Shown: in pieces, positions 58,853-64,000 of the stretch | How positions within the stretch are numbered: the first letter of the stretch is position 1 | Layout: each line of letters starts with the position of its first letter | Translations under genes and position numbers: made by a program | The notes under the pieces: model-generated | What the model was told of the DNA's origin: nothing | Seen by the model: the letters and a program-made list of their open reading frames with translations, nothing else | Database searches by the model: none | Source: Nocardioides phosphati | Lineage (GTDB): Bacteria > Actinomycetota > Actinomycetes > Propionibacteriales > Nocardioidaceae | DNA: 64,000 bases | NCBI RefSeq assembly: GCF_014646375.1 | Contig: NZ_BMNI01000002.1 | Location: forward strand, 1 to 64,000 | Direction of reading: 5' to 3'

Positions 58853-61542
58853 TGGGCGGCGTCGTGCCAGGACCGGCCGGTGCCGACGGAGACGTCGAGC
58901 GGCACGGCGAGGTCTGCGGCGCCGCCCATCCGCTCGCGCACCAGCGCCGTGAGCGCCTCGGTCTCGCCCGGCGCGACCTCGAGCACGAGCTCGTCGTGGA
59001 CCTGGAGCAGCATCCGTGAGCGCAGGCCCGTCTCGGCGATCGCACGGTCGACGTCGAGCATCGCGACCTTGATCAGGTCGGCAGCAGAGCCCTGGATCGG
59101 CGCGTTGAGCGCCATGCGCTCGGCCATCTCGCGGCGCTGGCGGTTGTCGCTGGTGAGGTCGGGGAGGTAGCGGCGCCGGCCCATGATGGTCTCGGTGTAG
59201 CCCGAGCGGCGGGCCTCGTCCACGATGCCGCCGAGGTAGTCGCGGATGCCACCGAAGGTCTCGAAGTACTCGTCCATGAGCACCTTCGCCTCCGCCGGCG
59301 TGATCTTCAGCTGCTGGCTCAGGCCGAACGCCGAGAGGCCGTAGGCGAGGCCGTAGTTCATCGCCTTGATCTTGGCGCGCTGCTCGCTGGTGACCTCGGC
59401 AGCCGGCACCTCGAAGACCTTCGACGCGGTGATCGAGTGGAAGTCCTGGCCCGAGCGGAACGCCTCGATCAGGAGCTCGTCCTCCGAGAGGTGCGCCATG
59501 ATCCGCATCTCGATCTGGCTGTAGTCGGTCGTCATCAGCGTCTCGTAGCCCTCGCCGACCACGAACGCCTCGCGGATCCGGCGGCCGGACTCGGTGCGGA
59601 CGGGGATGTTCTGCAGGTTGGGCTCGGTGCTGGACAGGCGGCCCGTCGCCGCGATCAGCTGGTTGAACGTCGTGTGGATCCGGCCGTCGGGCTGGACCGT
59701 CTTGAGCAGGCCCTCGACCGTCTGCCGCAGCCGCGTGACGTCGCGGTGGCGGAGCAGGTGGAGGAGGAAGGGGTGCTCGGTCTTCTCGAAGAGCCCCTGG
59801 AGGGCATCGGCGTCGGTGGTCCAGCCGGTCTTGGTCTTCTTCGTCTTCGGCATGCCGAGCTCGTCGAAGAGGACGACCTGCAGCTGCTTCGGCGAGCCCA
59901 GGTTGATCTCCTTGCCGATGACCGCGAAGGCCTCCTCGGCCGCGGCCCGCACCTCGACGCCGAAGTCGGCCTCGAGCGCCTCGAGGTGGGCGACATCGAC
60001 CGCGATGCCGGTGCGCTCCATGGCGCTGAGGTTGGCGATCAGGGGAAGCTCGACGTCGGCCATCAGGCGGGTGCCGCCGTGGTCCTCCACCTCCGCCGTG
60101 AGCACCACGGCGAGGTCGAGCACGGCGCGCGCCTGCAGCATCGCGGTGGTGGCCGCGCTGTCGACCGCACCCTCCCCCTCGAGGAAGGCGTCGTCGAAGA
60201 GCGCGTCCTGCTCCTGCGCCGCCTCCTGGCGCAGCTCGCGCTTGAGGTAGCGCAGCGTCAGGTCGCCGAGGTCGTACGAGCGCTGGTCCGGCTGCACGAG
60301 GTACGCCGCAACTGCCGTGTCGGTGGCCAGCCCGTCGAGGCTCCACCCTTGGGCCGCGAGCGCGTGACCGGGCCCCTTGGCGTCGTGGAGCACCTTCGGG
60401 CGGTCGGCGTCGGCCAGCCAGACCGCCAGCGCGCCGTCGGCCTCGGGCGTGAGCCCCGCGACGTCGACGTACGCCGCGCGGTCGTCGACCGTGGCCAGCG
60501 CGAGGCCCTCGGCGCGGCCCGTGCCGGAGCCCCACGTGCCGCGGACCTGCAGGCCCACCGGCTCGTTGCCGAGCTCGGCGAGGAAGCCCGCGACCTCCTC
60601 GGGAGCCAGCACGCGACCGTCGAGGGTGAAGCCCGAGTCGGCCTCGACCGGCTGCTCGGCCGCGCCCACCACGTCGAGCAGGCGCGTGCGCAGCTCGCCG
60701 CGGAACTCCAGCTCGTCGAGGAGCTCGAGCGCGGTCGTACGGTCCCACTCGGCGCGGGCGAAGTCGGTCGGGCCCACGGTGAGCGGGAGGTCGCAGACCA
60801 GCGCGTTGAGCCGGCGGTTGCGGATCACGTCGGTCAGGTGGGCACGGAGGTTCTCCCCCGCCTTGCCACCGACCTTGTCGACGTGGGTGATCAGGTTGTC
60901 GAGGCCGTCGTGGGTCTGGATCCACTTCGCCGCGGTCTTCGGGCCCACGCCGGGCACGCCCGGCAGGTTGTCGCTCGCCTCGCCGACCAGCGCGGCCAGC
61001 TCGGGGTAGCGATGCGGGGGCACGCCGTACTTCTCCTCGACGGCGGCGGGCGTCATGCGGGCGAGGTCGGAGACGCCGCGCATCGGGTAGAGGATCGTCG
61101 TCCGGTCGTTGACGAGCTGGAGCGAGTCGCGGTCACCGGTGAGGACCAGGACGTCCATGTCCGCCGCGTTGGCCTGCGTCGCGAGGGTGGCGATGATGTC
61201 GTCGGCCTCGTAGCCCTCGTGGTGGAGCCAGGTGATGTTGAGGGCGTCGAGCATGCGCTGGATCAGCGGCAGCTGGCTCTTGAACTCGTCGGGGGTCTTG
61301 TTGCGCTTCGCCTTGTACTCGCTGTACTCCGCCAGGCGGAAGGTCTGGCGGCTGAGGTCGAACGCCACCGCGACGTGGGTCGGCTGCTCGTCGCGCAGCA
61401 CGTTGGCGAGCATCGAGGTGAAGCCGTAGACCGCATTGGTGTGCTGGCCCGTCGCGGTGGAGAAGTTGTCCACCGGGAGCGCGAAGAACGCGCGGTAGGC
61501 GAGCGAGTGGCCGTCGAGCAGGAGCAGGCGGGAGCTGGTCAC
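58849..61542 (-). CDS. polA: DNA polymerase I
   Basis: An 897-residue PolA: N-terminal 5'-3' exonuclease (LLLLDGHSLAYRAFFALP, GYEADDIIATLA, VLTGDRDSLQLV) about 1-290; a degenerate 3'-5' exonuclease region without the DxE catalytic pair; and a polymerase domain with motif A Asp673 (DYSQIEMRIMAHL) and motif C His849-Asp850 (QVHDELVLE). Loss of proofreading residues is usual in actinobacterial PolA. Functions in Okazaki fragment maturation and repair. Divergent from the thioesterase gene, 60 bp apart. Confidence 0.96.
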   Translation of the reverse strand: MTSSRLLLLDGHSLAYRAFFALPVDNFSTATGQHTNAVYGFTSMLANVLRDEQPTHVAVAFDLSRQTFRLAEYSEYKAKRNKTPDEFKSQLPLIQRMLDALNITWLHHEGYEADDIIATLATQANAADMDVLVLTGDRDSLQLVNDRTTILYPMRGVSDLARMTPAAVEEKYGVPPHRYPELAALVGEASDNLPGVPGVGPKTAAKWIQTHDGLDNLITHVDKVGGKAGENLRAHLTDVIRNRRLNALVCDLPLTVGPTDFARAEWDRTTALELLDELEFRGELRTRLLDVVGAAEQPVEADSGFTLDGRVLAPEEVAGFLAELGNEPVGLQVRGTWGSGTGRAEGLALATVDDRAAYVDVAGLTPEADGALAVWLADADRPKVLHDAKGPGHALAAQGWSLDGLATDTAVAAYLVQPDQRSYDLGDLTLRYLKRELRQEAAQEQDALFDDAFLEGEGAVDSAATTAMLQARAVLDLAVVLTAEVEDHGGTRLMADVELPLIANLSAMERTGIAVDVAHLEALEADFGVEVRAAAEEAFAVIGKEINLGSPKQLQVVLFDELGMPKTKKTKTGWTTDADALQGLFEKTEHPFLLHLLRHRDVTRLRQTVEGLLKTVQPDGRIHTTFNQLIAATGRLSSTEPNLQNIPVRTESGRRIREAFVVGEGYETLMTTDYSQIEMRIMAHLSEDELLIEAFRSGQDFHSITASKVFEVPAAEVTSEQRAKIKAMNYGLAYGLSAFGLSQQLKITPAEAKVLMDEYFETFGGIRDYLGGIVDEARRSGYTETIMGRRRYLPDLTSDNRQRREMAERMALNAPIQGSAADLIKVAMLDVDRAIAETGLRSRMLLQVHDELVLEVAPGETEALTALVRERMGGAADLAVPLDVSVGTGRSWHDAAH

Positions 61543-61602
61543 CCAGTGACTCTATCGGCCGTCACCGACAGGCTCCGGGGCGCCGTCCGGCAGGATGGAG
61601 CC

Positions 61603-62058
61603 ATGACTGAGCAGAAGCTGCCGGAGTCCCTCGAGGACCTCCCCATCGACGAGTACCTCTCCCTGCTCCCCGCGGGCATGGGACCCCTCAACGAGAAGAT
61701 GGGCATCGAGCTCGTCGAGATCTCCGCACAGCGCGTCGTCGCGACGATGCCGGTCGAGGGCAACCAGCAGCCGTTCATGCTGCTCCACGGTGGCGCGTCG
61801 GTCGTGCTCGCCGAGACGGTCGGCTCCGTGGGTGCGTCGATGCACGCCTACCCGGACAAGATGGCGGTCGGCGTCGACATCAACGCGACCCACCACCGCT
61901 CGGCCACCAAGGGCCTCGTCACCGCGGTCGCCACCGCGATCCACCTCGGCCGCACCTCTGCGGCGTACGAGGTCGTCATCACCGACGAGCGCGACAAGCG
62001 CGTCTGCACCTCGCGGATCACCCTGGCGCTGGTGCCGATGGGGTCGAAGGCCCCCTGA
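61603..62058 (+). CDS. hotdog-fold thioesterase (PaaI/MenI-like)
   Basis: A 151-residue hotdog protein: GIELVEISAQRVVATMPV, QPFMLLHGGASVVLAETVGSVGA with the likely catalytic Glu in AETVGS, and VGVDINATHHRSATKG. This matches the subgroup next to polA in actinobacteria, including DHNA-CoA or other aromatic acyl-CoA thioesterases. Substrate not determined; no men genes in the window. Confidence 0.82.
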   Translation: MTEQKLPESLEDLPIDEYLSLLPAGMGPLNEKMGIELVEISAQRVVATMPVEGNQQPFMLLHGGASVVLAETVGSVGASMHAYPDKMAVGVDINATHHRSATKGLVTAVATAIHLGRTSAAYEVVITDERDKRVCTSRITLALVPMGSKAP

Positions 62059-62072
62059 GCCAGACGGCTCAG
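62055..62072. terminator. stop-codon-embedded hairpin between convergent genes
   Basis: CTGAGCC-AGAC-GGCTCAG, a perfect 7-bp stem with a 4-nt loop, contains the TGA of the thioesterase and the reverse TGA of the GNAT gene. Confidence 0.7.
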
Positions 62073-62644
62073 ACGCTCTGCGAACGGCGCGTGGCGCGCC
62101 GGGCGGCCAGCACCTGACCGAGGTTGTTGCGCTGCCCGGCGCCGCCGCGCACCAGCGCGGGGACCTCCATCGGCAGCTTCGCCCGCAGGGCCGCCGTCGG
62201 TGCGGCGCGCACGACGGCCACCGGACTGAGGCCGAGGCGCGCCAGGAAGCGGCTCGACTCCCGCGAGATGCCACCGGCGACCGTGAGGACGTGGCTGGTG
62301 CCCTGCTCCTCGGCCCAGCTGACCGCGGCCTCCATGAGGCCGCGGGCCACGCCGCGACGGCGGAACGCCTCGTCGACCTTGAGCAGGTGGACGAAGACCG
62401 CCTGGTCGCTGGTCAGTGGCATCAGCGGGCCGATCCGGAGGTAGGCCGCGCCGACGATCACGTCGTTGACGACGGCGACCACGATGCGGTCGTTGGTGCC
62501 GGCGAGCACCTTGCGGATCGTCGAGGGGATGTCGTGACGCCCAGCCTCGTGCTGGCCGAGGCGGCTGTCGGCGTGCCAGAGGTCGGCGAGGCCTGCAGCG
62601 TCAGCCGCCTCCACGCAGCGGACCTGGAACGGTGCACGACTCAC
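62069..62644 (-). CDS. GNAT family N-acetyltransferase
   Basis: A 191-residue acetyltransferase: AADAAGLADLWHADSRLG at the start, IVVAVVNDVIVGAAYLRIGPL, the acetyl-CoA loop VDEAFRRRGVARGLMEAAV. The C-terminal extension (KLPMEVPALVRGGAGQRNN) is basic. GTG start at 62644 with GGGAGG 5 nt upstream. Substrate unknown. Confidence 0.82.
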   Translation of the reverse strand: MSRAPFQVRCVEAADAAGLADLWHADSRLGQHEAGRHDIPSTIRKVLAGTNDRIVVAVVNDVIVGAAYLRIGPLMPLTSDQAVFVHLLKVDEAFRRRGVARGLMEAAVSWAEEQGTSHVLTVAGGISRESSRFLARLGLSPVAVVRAAPTAALRAKLPMEVPALVRGGAGQRNNLGQVLAARRATRRSQSV

Positions 62645-62688
62645 AACTACCTCCCAACGTCGGCGATGCCTGCGAAGCCTATTCCCCG

Positions 62689-62714
62689 GAGACCCGGGCT
62701 GTCTTCCGGGTCTC
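62689..62714 (-). terminator. terminator of the liv operon
   Basis: GAGACCCGG / CCGGGTCTC, a perfect 9-bp stem with an 8-nt loop, overlapping the livF stop codon. Confidence 0.75.
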
Positions 62715-63432
62715 AGACATCTCCACCGAGGTACGCCGCCTTGACCGCGGGGTCGCCGGCCAGCTCCTTGCCGCTACCGGAACGGACGATCTCGCCCGTC
62801 TCGAGGATGTGCGCCTCGTGCGAGCGCTTGAGCGCCTGAGCGGCGTTCTGCTCCACGAGGAGCACCGTCGTGCCCTGCTGGTTGATCTCGGTGATGATCG
62901 AGAAGATCTGCTGGATCAGCTTGGGCGCGAGGCCCATCGACGGCTCGTCGAGCAGGATCAACTTCGGTCGCGCCATGAGCGCCCGGCCGATCGCGAGCAT
63001 CTGCTGCTCACCTCCGGACATGCTGCCCGCCGCCTGCTTCTCGCGCTCCTTGAGGCGCGGGAAGAGCTCGTAGACGCGGTCGAGATCCTGCGCGTACGCC
63101 GCTGACTTGCGGTCGCTACGGACGTAGGCGCCCATGTCGAGGTTCTCGCGGACGGTCATCGCCGGGAAGCAGCCGCGGCCTTCGGGCGACTGGCTGATGC
63201 CCAGCTTCACGCGTCGCTCGGGCGACAGGTCGGTGATGTCCTTGCCGTCGAAGGTCACCTTGCCCTCCCGGACCTTCCGGAGGCCGGAGAGCGTCTTCAG
63301 CGTGGTCGTCTTGCCCGCTCCGTTGGCACCGATCAGCGTCGTGATCGTGCCCTCTGCGACTCCGAACGAGATGTCGCGGATCGCCTCGATGTGCCCGTAG
63401 TTGACCGACAGGCCCTTGACCTCAAGAAGCAT
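62713..63432 (-). CDS. livF: branched-chain amino acid ABC transporter ATP-binding protein LivF
   Basis: A 239-residue ABC ATPase: Walker A GANGAGKTTT, Q-loop region SQSPEGRGCFP, signature SMSGGEQQMLAIGRAL, Walker B LILLDEPSMGLAP and the H-loop region VEQNAAQAL (LivF-type, with Gln/Asn). Works with LivG and the permeases LivHM to import branched-chain or related amino acids. ATG at 63432 has GGAGGAAG; it overlaps the livG end by 11 bp. Last gene of an operon that continues to the right. Confidence 0.93.
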   Translation of the reverse strand: MLLEVKGLSVNYGHIEAIRDISFGVAEGTITTLIGANGAGKTTTLKTLSGLRKVREGKVTFDGKDITDLSPERRVKLGISQSPEGRGCFPAMTVRENLDMGAYVRSDRKSAAYAQDLDRVYELFPRLKEREKQAAGSMSGGEQQMLAIGRALMARPKLILLDEPSMGLAPKLIQQIFSIITEINQQGTTVLLVEQNAAQALKRSHEAHILETGEIVRSGSGKELAGDPAVKAAYLGGDV

Positions 63433-64000
63433 CGTCTTCCTCCACGCCGAGGTAGGCCGCGATGACCGCGGGGTTGTCACGGATCTCCGCCGGGGTGCCC
63501 TCGGCGATCTTGCGACCGAACTCAAGGACGACGATCCGGTCGGTCACGCCCATCACGAGCTTCATGTCGTGCTCGATGAGCAGCACCGTGTAGCCCCGGT
63601 CGCGGACCTTCTTGATGAGGTCCATCAGGACGACCTTCTCGGCGGGGTTGAAGCCCGCCGCCGGCTCGTCGAGGCAGATCAGCTTCGGGTTGGTCGCCAT
63701 CGCCCGCGCGATCTCGAGACGGCGCTGGTCGCCGTACGACAGGTTGACGGCGAGCTCGTCGGCCCGGCGGGCGAGGCCCATGAACTTCAGCAGCTCCATT
63801 GCCCGCTCACGCGACTCGGCCTCCTCGCGGCGCTGCAGCGGGGTACGCAGCAGCGCGTGGAAGAAGCCGACCCTGCTGTGGGCGTCGGCGCCGACGAGAA
63901 CGTTCTCCAGGGCGGTCATCGACTTGAAGAGCCGGATGTTCTGGAAGGTCCGGGCGATGCCGAGGCGCGTGATGGCGTGGCGCTTCATCTTCGCGAGGCC
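63422..64000 (-). CDS. livG: branched-chain amino acid ABC transporter ATP-binding protein LivG, partial
   Basis: The C-terminal 192 residues of a LivG-type ATPase; the N-terminus with Walker A is beyond the window. Visible: ITRLGIARTFQNIRLFKSMTALENVLVGA (Q-loop), NLSYGDQRRLEIARAMA (signature, with Y-G variant of LSGGQ), LICLDEPAAGFNPAE (Walker B), and VLLIEHDMKLVMGV (H-loop). The Met at 63988 is internal, not the start. Confidence 0.9.
   Translation of the reverse strand, partial: GLAKMKRHAITRLGIARTFQNIRLFKSMTALENVLVGADAHSRVGFFHALLRTPLQRREEAESRERAMELLKFMGLARRADELAVNLSYGDQRRLEIARAMATNPKLICLDEPAAGFNPAEKVVLMDLIKKVRDRGYTVLLIEHDMKLVMGVTDRIVVLEFGRKIAEGTPAEIRDNPAVIAAYLGVEEDDAS

Noticed and set aside
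58849..61542. Missing 3'-5' exonuclease residues in PolA as a novelty
   Set aside because: Loss of proofreading residues is normal in actinobacterial PolA.

Overview
This window looks like a piece of an actinobacterial chromosome, most likely Nocardioides or a close relative of the Propionibacteriales. The evidence is the very high GC, frequent GTG starts, many 4-nt ATGA/GTGA gene overlaps, a principal sigma factor with a long Ala/Pro/Lys-rich spacer, an LprG lipoprotein paired with a P55-type exporter, PolA and ribosomal protein S1 of actinobacterial type, and SCO6745-, DUF7455- and DUF4192-type proteins. The content is mostly conserved chromosomal. I found no rRNA, tRNA, CRISPR array, insertion sequence, integrase or prophage module.

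Layout. 1-486: no convincing gene; two strong hairpin terminators. 487-4949 (minus strand): a kynurenine-pathway operon (kynA, kynU) that runs directly into an ECF-type sigma factor, its membrane partner and a SCO6745-type protein. 4995-8610: DksA/TraR-type zinc protein, a GNAT acetyltransferase and a large Pat-type protein acetyltransferase/acyl-CoA synthetase fusion. 8729-13670: parC, then the lprG/P55 lipid-export pair. 13640-19120: Tat-type esterase, beta carbonic anhydrase, small membrane proteins, a thioesterase and parE. 19370-25919: DUF7455 zinc protein behind a folded leader, two membrane proteins, a secreted Ig-like surface protein, azlCD, an amidase and DUF1304. 26223-32382: sigA, a DNA glycosylase-like HhH protein, and an envelope cluster (PIG-L deacetylase, a flippase-glycosyltransferase fusion, a PAP2-type protein). 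32512-38435: DUF4192, dinB, a phosphoesterase and 5-oxoprolinase pxpABC. 38510-42825: ptrB, sigB, coaE and an orphan GyrA/ParC-like coiled-coil protein. 42926-47969: acyl-CoA synthetase, SGNH hydrolase, lipoprotein esterase and a GlxA-type regulator. 48063-53485: rpsA, an APH-like protein, a lysozyme and a CHAP hydrolase that share one module, and a methyltransferase. 53519-58845: a giant repeat stalk protein, a polysaccharide flippase and a lipoprotein. 58849-64000: polA, a thioesterase, a GNAT protein, livF and the partial livG.

How the genes work together. Two sigma factors of the sigma-70 primary type (sigA, sigB) and one ECF factor are present. The sigB upstream region is unusually rich: four CCTGAG hexamers spaced 11, 10 and 11 bp, then a GGAAT-N18-GTT element matching the oxidative-stress sigma (SigH/SigR) promoter pattern, then an inverted repeat. 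Envelope functions dominate the rest.

The items I consider least explained are the orphan GyrA-like domain protein (42514-42825), the diverged inverted-repeat element present twice (26071-26153 and 42855-42924), the paired 16-bp palindromic sites 31 bp apart at 52608-52654 between cell-wall hydrolase and methyltransferase genes, the lysozyme/CHAP pair sharing one module in opposite domain orders, and the flippase-glycosyltransferase fusion. All calls are from reading the sequence; no database search was possible.
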